Assembly (NCBI RefSeq): GCF_018380615.1
Contig: NZ_JAGYVZ010000011.1
Coordinates: 62,001-126,000 of the forward strand
DNA length: 64,000 bases
Direction of reading: 5' to 3'
Source: Flavobacterium psychroterrae
GTDB taxonomy: Bacteria; Bacteroidota; Bacteroidia; Flavobacteriales; Flavobacteriaceae
The notes below the pieces were generated by a model, which made no database searches, was not told where the DNA came from, and saw only the letters and a list, made by a program, of their open reading frames with translations. The first letter of the stretch is position 1; each line of letters opens with the position of its first letter. A program made the translations under genes and the position numbers. Positions 1 to 8,769 of this stretch are shown here, in pieces.

Positions 1-10
1 TTCTTTCCAT
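1..10 (-). CDS. Start codon of the next locus gene, cut off by the window edge
   Basis: The stop codon of rfbC (TAA at 10-12) shares its last base position with an ATG on the minus strand at 8-10, giving a TAATG junction like several others in this locus. Only the codons for Met-Glu-Arg fit in the window, so no product can be named. The coupling suggests the polysaccharide operon continues beyond the left edge. The missing dTDP-sugar genes rfbA and rfbD would be natural candidates, but that is inference. Confidence 0.4.
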
Positions 11-558
11 TAAAATAAACTATTACAATTATCAATAAAAGGAAGTACTTGATCTTTTTCTGAAACAATTGCTTCTTTTAAATCCATTCCCCAGTCGATA
101 TTAAGAGATGGATCATCAAATTTAATTCCTCCTTCAGCTTCTTTGTTATAAAACTGATCACATTTATACATCACAGAAGCGGTTTCACTAATAACCGAAA
201 ACCCATGCGCAAATCCTTGCGGCACTAATAATTGTTTTTTATTTTCTGCTGATAATAAAACACTAAAGGATTTCCCGTAAGTAGGTGAATCTTTTCTTAA
301 ATCAACTGCAACATCAATAATCTCACCTTCTAAAACACGTACCAATTTTGTCTGAGCAAAAGGAGGGTTTTGATAATGCAAACCTCTCAAAGTTCCTTTT
401 TTAGAAAAAGATTGATTATCCTGAACGAAATCTATATTAATTCCTAAATCTTCAAATTTAGTTTTGCTGTATGATTCAAAAAAATAACCTCTTTCATCTC
501 CAAAAACTGTAGGCTCGATAACTACTAAATCTTTTATAAATGTTTCTTCAATTTTCAT
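10..558 (-). CDS. rfbC: dTDP-4-dehydrorhamnose 3,5-epimerase
   Basis: RmlC-type cupin of 182 residues, the usual family length. It epimerises C3 and C5 of dTDP-4-keto-6-deoxyglucose on the route to dTDP-L-rhamnose in the cytoplasm. The motif GTLRGLHYQ carries the catalytic base His61. The motif VPQGFAHGF and the Tyr-rich stretch MYKCDQFYN follow, matching the family's core and catalytic Tyr region. It is the last complete gene of the locus, 30 bases after the aminotransferase. The partner rfbB lies about 28 kb upstream and rfbA and rfbD are absent from the window, which is unusual because the four genes normally sit together. A role limited to 5-epimerisation for another 6-deoxysugar cannot be excluded. 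Confidence 0.92.
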   Translation of the reverse strand: MKIEETFIKDLVVIEPTVFGDERGYFFESYSKTKFEDLGINIDFVQDNQSFSKKGTLRGLHYQNPPFAQTKLVRVLEGEIIDVAVDLRKDSPTYGKSFSVLLSAENKKQLLVPQGFAHGFSVISETASVMYKCDQFYNKEAEGGIKFDDPSLNIDWGMDLKEAIVSEKDQVLPFIDNCNSLF

Positions 559-588
559 ATTAAAATATAACTCTTATTTATTTTTATC

Positions 589-1728
589 TTAGTTAAAGAA
601 GGTTTTGATTACTTCCTTAATTCTATTTTTATCTTCAATTGTTAGATTGGAACCTGATGGCAAACATAATCCTTTTTCAAATATATCTTGAGCTATTTGA
701 TTTCCATAATATGGATGTTTTTCAAAAACAGGCTGTAGATGCATGGGTTTCCAGAGTGGGCGAGTTTCGATATTTTGATTTTTAAATGCTATTCTTAGAC
801 TTTCGCAATCAATCTCTTTTTCTCTATTTGGTTCTATCAAAATAGTATTTAACCAATAATTTGAATAATAATCTTCATTCAAAACTTCGAAAAGCTTTAC
901 GCTTTTTATTTCCTTAAAAACTTCTTTATAAAAAGAATGATTTTCTCTACGGGCAAGTACATTTTTTTCTAAAATTTGAATCTGTCCCAGACCTACTCCT
1001 GCACAAATATTACTCATTCTATAATTGTAACCGACTTCACTATGTTGGTAATGAATCGCTTCGTCTTTTGATTGAGTAGCATAAAAAATAGCTTTTTCTT
1101 TTATTTTTTTAGAAGTCGTAATTAGTGCACCTCCACTAGATGTGGTAATTATTTTATTCCCATTAAATGAAAGAATTCCAAATGTTCCAAATGTTCCGCA
1201 TTTTTTTCCTTTATACGAACTGCCAAGAGCTTCAGCACTGTCCTCTATAATTGGAATATTATATTTATCGGCTATCGAATGTATTTCATCAATTTTGTAT
1301 GGATTTCCATATAGATGAACTGTAATTATCGCTTTGGGTTTTTTACCTTTTTCAATTCGATCTTTAATCGCGATTTCTAATTGTTGGGGACAAATATTCC
1401 AAGTATCCAGTTCACTATCTACAAAAACAGGAATTGCTCCCTGATATAAAATAGGATTTGCTGATGCTGAGAAAGTCAAACTTTGACAAATAACTTCATC
1501 TTCTGCTTCTACACCTAATAAGATTAAGGCTAAATGAATCGCTGATGTACCTGAATTTAAAGCCGTAACAAATGATTGCTCGCTAAGATAATTTTCTAAA
1601 ACATTTTCAAACTCATTTACATTTGGTCCTCCAGAAGTTATCCAATTTGTTTCTAAAGCCCGTTGAACATATTCATGTTCGAAACCGCTTTGTTGAGAAA
1701 GTGATAAATAAATAGGTTTATTAGGCAT
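589..1728 (-). CDS. PLP-dependent sugar aminotransferase, PglE-like (DegT/DnrJ/EryC1 family)
   Basis: DegT-family aminotransferase of 379 residues, probably acting at C4 of a UDP- or dTDP-linked 4-keto-6-deoxysugar. The PLP lysine is Lys192 in SFNGNKIITT. From memory, EDSAEALGS, the GYNYRMSN stretch and ETRPLWKPMHLQPVF closely follow PglE, which makes UDP-4-amino-4,6-dideoxy-GlcNAc for bacillosamine. The reading frame is open up to 1776, but I start it at Met 1728: this overlaps the stop of the cupin gene by only 8 bases, and the protein then begins at the family-typical MPNKPIYLSL. The neighbouring FdtA-like gene raises the alternative of a 3-aminotransferase (FdtB). No PglF-like 4,6-dehydratase is in the window. 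Confidence 0.85.
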   Translation of the reverse strand: MPNKPIYLSLSQQSGFEHEYVQRALETNWITSGGPNVNEFENVLENYLSEQSFVTALNSGTSAIHLALILLGVEAEDEVICQSLTFSASANPILYQGAIPVFVDSELDTWNICPQQLEIAIKDRIEKGKKPKAIITVHLYGNPYKIDEIHSIADKYNIPIIEDSAEALGSSYKGKKCGTFGTFGILSFNGNKIITTSSGGALITTSKKIKEKAIFYATQSKDEAIHYQHSEVGYNYRMSNICAGVGLGQIQILEKNVLARRENHSFYKEVFKEIKSVKLFEVLNEDYYSNYWLNTILIEPNREKEIDCESLRIAFKNQNIETRPLWKPMHLQPVFEKHPYYGNQIAQDIFEKGLCLPSGSNLTIEDKNRIKEVIKTFFN

Positions 1729-2146
1729 TGATTTTCCAATAATCTGATGCATAACGTACGTCATCATCTTCAACATTTGATAATGGCAAAGTAGAAAATG
1801 AAATTAGTTTTGAATTACTTTCCAAAGACTCAACTGCATTAGCATAACCAGCCGGAATATGGAGTATTTTACTATCATTCGCAGAAATAATTATAGTCTC
1901 AATAATTAAATCTTTAGAAGGATTATCCCAATTATCAATTTGAACAAAATGAATTTTGAATGATCCGTTTAAACAATAAAAATTTTTAGCATCCAGCTTA
2001 TGTCCTTGCCAGGCACGAATTGGGTTTTCATCAGAATTACTTATAATGTAAAACCTTTCAATATCCTTAAAACTAAAATCATTTACAAATGAAATAGTTC
2101 CGCGATGATCTGAAAAAATTCCTCCATTGATTATTTTAGGAATCAT
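1721..2146 (-). CDS. Cupin sugar epimerase/ketoisomerase, WxcM/FdtA-like
   Basis: Single-domain RmlC-like cupin of 141 residues. The pattern HRGTISFVNDF near the N-terminus, then FYIISN and the stretch RAWQGHK-x-DAKNF resemble the WxcM/FdtA group. Members convert dTDP-4-keto-6-deoxyglucose into the 3-keto isomer before 3-amination, or act as sugar epimerases. Its start forms an ATGA junction with the end of the WecA-like gene and its end overlaps the aminotransferase by 8 bases, so the three are translationally coupled. The coupling suggests the cupin product feeds the aminotransferase. The exact substrate is not visible from sequence. Confidence 0.75.
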   Translation of the reverse strand: MIPKIINGGIFSDHRGTISFVNDFSFKDIERFYIISNSDENPIRAWQGHKLDAKNFYCLNGSFKIHFVQIDNWDNPSKDLIIETIIISANDSKILHIPAGYANAVESLESNSKLISFSTLPLSNVEDDDVRYASDYWKINA

Positions 2147-3108
2147 GAATTTACTTTTAAATTGCTTTTTTCTAACAAATAAAACTTAATAGAATATATC
2201 AAAAGTAATGGTGTTATTACAATTACAAATAACCAAACGTCTTGGACTTTATGATATAAAAACACAACTAAAACTGAAACTAATATTTGAATTATTGCAT
2301 AATATAAGGATACTAATCTATGCTGAATTTTATATTCGTTACTTAAAACCTGATATAAATGCAGACGATGTGCCTGAAAAATATTTTGTTTTAAATACAG
2401 ACGATGAATAATGGTACAAATTGCATCAACTCCATATACAGCTAAAAATAAAAGCCAGATAACTGAATTTGTCTTTATAATAAGATTTAAAACTAAATAA
2501 ATAACCCAAAAGGCAATGGCAATACTACCTATATCTCCGGCAAAACATTTTGCTCTTTTTCTATAGTTAAAAAACAAGAAAACCAAACTTGCAATCATTG
2601 CATATTTAATAAAAACAGCATCAATAAAAAATTGAATATTTTTATTAACATATAATAGTGAGCCCATTACTACCAGAGTGTACAAGCCCGTTATTCCGTT
2701 AATACCATCCATGAAGTTATAAGCATTAATTAACCCTATTGCCAGTATGTAACTGATAATGACTCCATATAGTGGCATAAAATTAAACACTCCTAAATCA
2801 TAAAAAATCAAAGAAATTGATAAAAAGTGAATTGAGATTCTAATTTTATTTGATAAACTTTGAATATCATCCCAAAAACTAACTAAACTAACTAATGTAA
2901 TTCCGGTAAAGAAAAAATAATTGCTCTCAATATGCTGCACAAAATATAATAAAGCGGCAAACCAAAATATGATTCCTCCACCTCTTAATGTAACTTCACT
3001 GTGAGAACTTCTTTCGTTAGGTTTGTCTACAATGTTAAAACGATCTGCTACTTTAAAATAAAGCAGCATCATAATCATTAAAAGAATTCCAAGTATTGTG
3101 TATTGCAT
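2143..3108 (-). CDS. Undecaprenyl-phosphate sugar-1-phosphate transferase (MraY/WecA family)
   Basis: Polytopic membrane protein of 321 residues that should transfer a sugar-1-phosphate from a UDP-sugar to undecaprenyl phosphate, starting the repeat unit on the inner face of the inner membrane. Family hallmarks in order: DKPNERSSH at about 28-36, the Asp-Asp pair at 80-81, NAYNFMDGINGITG at 128-141 with catalytic Asp134, AGDIGS at 190-195, and the cytoplasmic motif HRLHLYQ at 247-253. Its length is that of WecA/WbpL rather than bacterial MraY. Its position next to the SDR at 4493-5380 resembles WbpV/WbpL-type pairs that make and load N-acetylquinovosamine or a similar sugar. The donor sugar is inferred, not proven. 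Confidence 0.9.
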   Translation of the reverse strand: MQYTILGILLMIMMLLYFKVADRFNIVDKPNERSSHSEVTLRGGGIIFWFAALLYFVQHIESNYFFFTGITLVSLVSFWDDIQSLSNKIRISIHFLSISLIFYDLGVFNFMPLYGVIISYILAIGLINAYNFMDGINGITGLYTLVVMGSLLYVNKNIQFFIDAVFIKYAMIASLVFLFFNYRKRAKCFAGDIGSIAIAFWVIYLVLNLIIKTNSVIWLLFLAVYGVDAICTIIHRLYLKQNIFQAHRLHLYQVLSNEYKIQHRLVSLYYAIIQILVSVLVVFLYHKVQDVWLFVIVITPLLLIYSIKFYLLEKSNLKVNS

Positions 3109-3239
3109 TGTTTATTTATAAACTTTTTTATTAATTTTTAATTTTGTTATCACGTCATAAGTAATTGTAATTCCCTATTAATGAACAATCGCCATATTCT
3201 TTACCAATTTCAACAGTTACTATTTAACTGTCCAGCAAA

Positions 3240-4313
3240 CTAATTAAATTTTGAACTTTTAAATAATAAAGACTTATAAGGAATAAATTTAAACTCATCT
3301 TTTAGCGAACTCTCGCTATCAAGCTTAATAGATCTAAAATAAGGAAGTAAATAAAAGCAACACATAAATCCAATAAGCAAAAACTGCTTTTTTGATAAAG
3401 CATAACGTATAATATCTGCAACAAGAATAATTTCAAAAATTCTAAAATAAATATAAACCCTGGTCAATTCTGTTGATTCCGAAAATATATTTAGAAAAAA
3501 AATAGAACAAATATAAAGTATCACCAAATATTTTTGGTAGTCATACTGAAATCCCTTTTTATCAAAATATCTTATCACTAAAAAACCCATTGAATTCATT
3601 ACCAATAATTTTAATAATGGAACTGCAACCGCAAATTTACTGGAGAAATAATATAAATAATGAGAGCCTTTAAGGAATAAACTTATCCAATAAATAATAC
3701 CAATTCGTGAAATAATAAATGAAAATACCATCAGCAAATACAAATGGTGAATTTTTATAAAATCAGCAAACCTATATATTACAAAAAAAAGTACAAAAGG
3801 AACCAAGCAACTGTAATGGAATGAAGTTCCTATAATCATCCAGAACATATAATTAAAATATTTCTTCTTTAATAAAAATGTAAAAGCATAAAAGGCAATC
3901 GTAATGGATAAATATTGTCTAACATAGCTAAATGAATACAAAAACAAAACTGGAACAAAAAAATAAAGTGTCAAAGGGAGGCTACTTTTTTGTGTATAGT
4001 TTCTGACACCCAGATACGCAAACAGATAAGTAAAAAAAGAGAAAAAGAAAAAAAGAAATTTGTAATCTAGATTTAAATATCTAAAGATATTCATCATAGT
4101 TAAAAAACCTAATTCAAAATCCTTATCTCTTGTACCGGTCTCATACCAATGTATATAACTATTATAGTCCCAACCTATTCTGTCTCTAAAACCTCCAATT
4201 AAAATTAAAAGCCCTAAAAAAATTACGCTAATAACTTTTTCTGAAGTTGGATATCTATAGCTAATAAAAAAAAGAGCTAGTATTATAAACATTAAAAAAA
4301 CATAAAAAATCAT
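3240..4313 (-). CDS. EpsG/Wzy-type polysaccharide polymerase (first copy)
   Basis: Integral membrane protein of 357 residues with about ten hydrophobic segments. The EpsG-family signature is visible: FRDRIGWDYNSYIHWY after the second membrane segment, a short ELGF motif, and a conserved SYVRQYLSI in the middle. Such proteins polymerise repeat units on the periplasmic face in Wzy-type pathways. The gene is very AT-rich and has 131 and 179 base gaps on its two sides, unlike the overlapping genes around it. A second EpsG-like gene at 9944-11068 raises the question of which polymerises what. A small inverted repeat (ACAGTTA ... TAACTGT, 3213-3231) follows the stop, but without a T-run. Confidence 0.82.
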   Translation of the reverse strand: MIFYVFLMFIILALFFISYRYPTSEKVISVIFLGLLILIGGFRDRIGWDYNSYIHWYETGTRDKDFELGFLTMMNIFRYLNLDYKFLFFFFSFFTYLFAYLGVRNYTQKSSLPLTLYFFVPVLFLYSFSYVRQYLSITIAFYAFTFLLKKKYFNYMFWMIIGTSFHYSCLVPFVLFFVIYRFADFIKIHHLYLLMVFSFIISRIGIIYWISLFLKGSHYLYYFSSKFAVAVPLLKLLVMNSMGFLVIRYFDKKGFQYDYQKYLVILYICSIFFLNIFSESTELTRVYIYFRIFEIILVADIIRYALSKKQFLLIGFMCCFYLLPYFRSIKLDSESSLKDEFKFIPYKSLLFKSSKFN

Positions 4314-4492
4314 ACTAACTGTCTGTTTATAATATCGTGATATTTTTTTAGTAAACTTTTAATAAGTTATAAATCATCAATACTATAAAGTACTTAATCT
4401 AGAGATCCATATCCTTTTTGTTTATTACTATTTATAAGTTTTGTATCATTTCTAATATCTACTTCGGAAGTTTGTTTTATTTTCTAAAATCA

Positions 4493-5380
4493 TTACTCTA
4501 AATCTTCTTTCTTTAAGTATTCCAAAATTGATTGAGGTTTCCAATTCAATAATTTTCTAGCTTTAGAATCATCAAAAGTTAAATCTGAGGTTATTTTTTT
4601 TATTTTAAAGGAATTAATTGGCGCTCTGTCACCTAAAAGATCACCCGCTAATCCCATAACTTTTGCAGCATAAATTGATAAACTAAATTGTTGTTTTTTA
4701 TTTTTGGAAATTGCTAAACTTAGTTCCCTAAAATTAGGATGAAGTCCGTCTGTAAGGTTAAAGATTCCTCCAATGGGAGCAACTGTTAAAATAAAAGAAG
4801 CTACATCTTTAGCTAAAACCATACTTTTTTTAGCTATACCTCCTCCAATATTAAAATAATAACCTTTATTAATAGCTTTTATCATAGCCCCTAAATTACC
4901 TGGTGGTTTTTTTCCAACTAATAATGGTAATCTTAATATACTACATATTACTTGATTCTTATTACACCAATTTTCAACTAATTTTTCTGCTTCAATTTTA
5001 CTTATTCCATATGGATCCGTAGCTAATAATGCATGTTCTTCGCAAATATTATTACCTGTTTCTTGTCCATATACTGAAACCGAACTTATAAAAACAAATT
5101 GTTTAGGCAAACCGGATTTTTCTAATCCTTTTAATAGATTAGATGTTCCCAAAACGTTAACTTCATGAAACTCTTTTTTTTCAGAATCAGTTTTAGGGAT
5201 ACTGTGAGCTTTACCTGCTGAATGAATAACTAAATTTACTTTAGGTAAAATTGGAATATCTTTAGAAAGATCTGCGGAAATATCTAAATCACCTGACCTA
5301 CCAAGCGTATAAATTTTTTCATTAATATTTTGTAAAATAATTTTACCTAAAAAACCGTTCGCTCCTGTTAATAATATCAT
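4493..5380 (-). CDS. NAD-dependent sugar epimerase/reductase (extended SDR, WbpV/WreQ-like)
   Basis: Extended SDR of 295 residues with the Rossmann motif TGANGFLGK at the N-terminus, the Ser-rich FISSVSVYG strand, and DPYGISK supplying the YxxxK catalytic pair. The open frame begins at 5413, but I start at 5380: that Met opens directly onto ILLTGANGFLG and its ATGA overlaps the stop of the glycosyltransferase upstream. Sequence character and position before a WecA-like transferase match 4-keto reductases that finish UDP-N-acetylquinovosamine (WbpV, WreQ). A UDP-GlcNAc 4-epimerase role is the alternative. The C-terminus has the usual WKPQ motif for nucleotide-sugar SDRs. Confidence 0.78.
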   Translation of the reverse strand: MILLTGANGFLGKIILQNINEKIYTLGRSGDLDISADLSKDIPILPKVNLVIHSAGKAHSIPKTDSEKKEFHEVNVLGTSNLLKGLEKSGLPKQFVFISSVSVYGQETGNNICEEHALLATDPYGISKIEAEKLVENWCNKNQVICSILRLPLLVGKKPPGNLGAMIKAINKGYYFNIGGGIAKKSMVLAKDVASFILTVAPIGGIFNLTDGLHPNFRELSLAISKNKKQQFSLSIYAAKVMGLAGDLLGDRAPINSFKIKKITSDLTFDDSKARKLLNWKPQSILEYLKKEDLE

Positions 5381-6525
5381 GCAGTCAAAATTTCTTTTTC
5401 GATTATATCCCAAATCTCTTTTTGCTCGAAATTACTTATTACAAACTCCCTACCTTTTATACCCATTTTCTTGGCATGAATAGGATTTTCAATAATAGAA
5501 CTTATAGCATCCGCAATTTTATTTTTTTCAATATCAAAAAAAATTCCAGTTACATTTTCAATTATTGACTCTGAACAACCTGTTGCTCTAGTTGTCAGTA
5601 TTGGTAATTCCATTGAAGATGCTTCTAAAACAACGGTAGGAAATCCTTCTCTGTAACTTGGCAAAATAAATGCATCCATTATATAATAATAATTCGACGT
5701 ATCTTCAACATAATCCGTATGAATAATAGAATCATACTCTATTATTTTATTATGGACCAAATCATTAACTTTATCTCGATCTTCAAAAGGACCTACAAGT
5801 AATAACTTAACATTTGAATACTTTTTAATGATAAGTTCCCATGCCTCTATAAGATCATTAATTCCTTTATCTTTTACTAATCTGCCGACATATCCAATTA
5901 CGAAATCTTTTTCATTTATTCCGTTTTTTTTTCTTAAATCACTGAATAATTGTTCTTTATTATTACGATTATATTTTCCATAACAATCAACTCCATTACA
6001 AGTTCCTCTTCCCAGAATAATGTTTTTTGTTTTACTATTAAGTTTTTCTTTCTCGCTTATTAATTTTATTTCGTTACTAACACATACCACTTTATTTGCT
6101 AAAGATCCTGTAATTCTTTCAATATTTTTTAGAAGAAACCTCTTAAACCCAGTTGATGTTTCAAACATGATTCCATGCCTGAAATAAACCCTATTTTGTA
6201 TCCTGGCTAAATATGACGCTATCATAGCAATCATTCCTCCTTTTGGAGTGTGCCCAATTACTACATCAATTTTATTTTCAAGTATAATTTTTCTAAGTTT
6301 AAAAATAGATTTTATATCCTGAATTGGTGATATCGAACGATTTATAATTAAGGGGATTTTTTTAAATTCTAAGCTATTTGATAATTTAGTAAGGTTTTCT
6401 GATGGAGAACAAGCTACAAAAAAATTATATTCAGAATTATTTTTCTTAAAATAAAGAAATTGTTCACCTACAAAATATGGTAAAGAAAAAGACACTGAAA
6501 CAACATGTAAAACATTTCTTTGCAT
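5377..6525 (-). CDS. Glycosyltransferase family 4
   Basis: GT-B fold glycosyltransferase of 382 residues. The C-terminal donor domain shows the GT4 pattern VIGYVGRLVKDKGINDLIEA, then LLVGPFED, and the E-x7-E motif in YREGFPTVVLEAS. The N-terminal half has a HGIMFET acceptor-side loop. It should retain the donor's anomeric configuration and extend the lipid-linked oligosaccharide on the cytoplasmic face. It is coupled by ATGA overlap to the SDR that follows, so it may use the sugar that SDR makes. Donor and acceptor cannot be assigned. Confidence 0.88.
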   Translation of the reverse strand: MQRNVLHVVSVSFSLPYFVGEQFLYFKKNNSEYNFFVACSPSENLTKLSNSLEFKKIPLIINRSISPIQDIKSIFKLRKIILENKIDVVIGHTPKGGMIAMIASYLARIQNRVYFRHGIMFETSTGFKRFLLKNIERITGSLANKVVCVSNEIKLISEKEKLNSKTKNIILGRGTCNGVDCYGKYNRNNKEQLFSDLRKKNGINEKDFVIGYVGRLVKDKGINDLIEAWELIIKKYSNVKLLLVGPFEDRDKVNDLVHNKIIEYDSIIHTDYVEDTSNYYYIMDAFILPSYREGFPTVVLEASSMELPILTTRATGCSESIIENVTGIFFDIEKNKIADAISSIIENPIHAKKMGIKGREFVISNFEQKEIWDIIEKEILTA

Positions 6526-6610
6526 TTTTAATTTTAATTTTTAGAATTATATTATTTCGCTAATATTAAAGCACTAAAATAATTTTAATTCATATTCAGA
6601 CTTTAAAATA

Positions 6611-7978
6611 TTAATTATTTTTAATATCCAGTTCTACGTTACTTGCTTTTACACTCGAAATCGAACTCCCTTTAAATGTTGAATTTTTGATTTGATATGA
6701 ATTTTTTGGATTATTTGAAAAAAAAGACATCCCTGGTCCTCCAAAATTCACAAATTTACAATTCAAAAAAACTGTATTACCATCTGCAAAGAAAAAATTT
6801 GTATTATTTCCATTAATAGTAGAATTTTCAACTTTAACTAGTCCAACTGCGCTTTGATAAGCAGATGGCTTTCCATTAAAATCCAGTGACGAATTATTCA
6901 CATATATTTTTGCTGAACTATTATAATTTAAGAATGCGAGCGCATCTCCACTGTCATTACCATCATTTAAACCAACATTAACAGTACAATTGTTTAAATG
7001 AACTTCTGTTCCATCATTTAGTGCATTTACAATTCCAAAATTAAAATCTCTCATTTTTACATTCTCTAATTGAAAAAAAGTGGTTGCCTTTTCTTCAATA
7101 TGAAGACATTTTGCGTATCCTTCTATATTCAATTTTTTTAAATATACTTTATATGGAAACAAAGAAAACTCAAATGTCAATGCTGATCTACTTCTTCGAT
7201 TATTGCTTTTTTTTCCATAAAAAGAACAATCTTCAATTACAATATTGGCGTTAGCATTTATTTTTGCATGAAAAATTGCATCTCCAAATGCATCTAAATC
7301 TGACTTATTTGCAAATGGCGTCAGACCTCTACCACCTACATTTATAAATTTACATTGTTTGATTTTACTTTCCGAAACTTCATGAATTCTAATACCGTAA
7401 CCCAGTATATTCTTAAATATACAATTTTCAATAGCTACTTTTTCAGCAATAAACTGTCCTCCTATATAAATATCATTATCATAAGAAGTAATTACTTCTG
7501 TGCTTTTCTGATTTATACCGTCAAATATCAGACCTGAAATAGCAATTGCTGTATCATAATTTTCTTCTGGATTTTCAAGTGTATTTATAGAATTGAATTC
7601 TCTACCTATAGATATAAAAACATGCTCTTTAAAAGATGTTAATTTATAGGCTGTAGCAACATCGTTAATTTTTGGCGTAATGGTTGCACCATTTGAGATA
7701 ATATTAATTTTCTCGCCTCGCGACAAACTTACCCTTATACTTTTATTCAAGTTGTAGCTTTTGCTTGTTTTAGGCACATAAAGTGTTTGTTTATTTTTTA
7801 TAGAATATATAATCGCTTTTTGAAAGGCCTCTGAATCATCAATAATTCCATTACCAATCGCGCCAAATTCTAAAACAGAAATAGGGTTTCCGCTTTTTTT
7901 TATTACAGTATTATTTATACCAAAACTAGAAAATGAAAAACTAATAAAGCTTAGTAATATTATTAATTTAATCTTCAT
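6611..7978 (-). CDS. Secreted right-handed beta-helix protein (pectate-lyase-3-like)
   Basis: Protein of 455 residues beginning with a signal peptide (MKIKLIILLSFISFSFSSFG). The mature N-terminus carries SVLEFGAIGNGIIDDSEAF, the entry motif of Pectate_lyase_3 beta-helix proteins. Repeated short coils rich in Asn, Ile and Phe follow (for example VAIENCIFKNI and NIVIEDCSFYG), as expected for parallel beta-helix rungs. Such proteins act in the periplasm or outside the cell as polysaccharide lyases, hydrolases or epimerases. Placed among glycosyltransferases and sharing a TAATG junction with the upstream GT2, it probably edits, cleaves or binds the polymer made here. No catalytic residues can be assigned by eye. 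Confidence 0.75.
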   Translation of the reverse strand: MKIKLIILLSFISFSFSSFGINNTVIKKSGNPISVLEFGAIGNGIIDDSEAFQKAIIYSIKNKQTLYVPKTSKSYNLNKSIRVSLSRGEKINIISNGATITPKINDVATAYKLTSFKEHVFISIGREFNSINTLENPEENYDTAIAISGLIFDGINQKSTEVITSYDNDIYIGGQFIAEKVAIENCIFKNILGYGIRIHEVSESKIKQCKFINVGGRGLTPFANKSDLDAFGDAIFHAKINANANIVIEDCSFYGKKSNNRRSRSALTFEFSLFPYKVYLKKLNIEGYAKCLHIEEKATTFFQLENVKMRDFNFGIVNALNDGTEVHLNNCTVNVGLNDGNDSGDALAFLNYNSSAKIYVNNSSLDFNGKPSAYQSAVGLVKVENSTINGNNTNFFFADGNTVFLNCKFVNFGGPGMSFFSNNPKNSYQIKNSTFKGSSISSVKASNVELDIKNN

Positions 7979-8769
7979 TATTTTTTATATTTATGTAAAT
8001 ACGTTAATATTAATCTTCTTAAATGCTTTAATTTTTCAATTGCTTTAATTTTAAAATAAGTCTTAAAATCAATCATTTTATTGAAATATAAATTATCATA
8101 ACACTTTAAAACTCCATAATGCATCTGCAATAAATTTGATGATAACCCCTTATCTCCAAAAGGACGTTTGAAATCAATGTTTTTTGCTCCAACATAATCC
8201 AGCTTGTAGAACCTATTCTTAAAAACAATACTCAACCACAAATAATAATCTTCTGAATATTTCATTTTTTCGTTAAATCCTCCATTAGCCCAAAAGCAAT
8301 CTCTATCCAAAACAACACAAGGTGTAGATAAATAATTTCGTATAAGTAGTTTTTTAAATGAAACTTCCCCACTAAAATTATTTGGAATAGCCAAATATTT
8401 TGTCGCCGTAATTTTATATTCACTATTATTATCTAAAAACTCTTTTGAAATTCGAATATGATCCGAAAACCATTGATCATCACTATCAAGAAAAGCTATA
8501 TGGCTAGAGGTAGCCAAGAGAACTCCATTATTTCGTGCTGCAGATGGTCCTTGGTTTTTTTGTTCAGACAGAATGAACTTGATTTGTTTACTGGAATTTT
8601 TAAAAAAATCTCTAATGATATTTACAGATTCATCTGTACTACCATCATCTACAACAATTACTTCATTTACAGTTTCTGTCTGAGTTAGTATAGATTCAAG
8701 ACATACCTTAATCGTTTTTTCAGAATTATAACAAGGAATTATTGCTGAAATAGTTACTCCTGAATTCAT
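7978..8769 (-). CDS. Glycosyltransferase family 2
   Basis: GT-A type transferase of 263 residues. The N-terminus reads ISAIIPCYNSEKTI, then EVIVVDDGSTDES, GPSAARNNG and the metal-binding DSD at residues 95-97, all in the right order for family 2. The C-terminal third contains a WLSIVFKNRF-type segment common in these enzymes. An inverting cytoplasmic transferase is expected. It overlaps the upstream transferase by ATGA and the downstream beta-helix gene by one base. Specificity unknown. Confidence 0.9.
   Translation of the reverse strand: MNSGVTISAIIPCYNSEKTIKVCLESILTQTETVNEVIVVDDGSTDESVNIIRDFFKNSSKQIKFILSEQKNQGPSAARNNGVLLATSSHIAFLDSDDQWFSDHIRISKEFLDNNSEYKITATKYLAIPNNFSGEVSFKKLLIRNYLSTPCVVLDRDCFWANGGFNEKMKYSEDYYLWLSIVFKNRFYKLDYVGAKNIDFKRPFGDKGLSSNLLQMHYGVLKCYDNLYFNKMIDFKTYFKIKAIEKLKHLRRLILTYLHKYKK

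Noticed and set aside
2208..2411. Plus-strand frame inside the WecA-like gene
   Set aside because: Fully antisense to a gene with strong family motifs; no start signal or domain.
3213..3231. Inverted repeat after the first polymerase gene as a terminator
   Set aside because: Seven-base arms of low GC without a T-run; too weak to call.
7355..7537. Plus-strand frame inside the beta-helix gene
   Set aside because: Antisense to repeated beta-helix codons and without homology that I can recognise.
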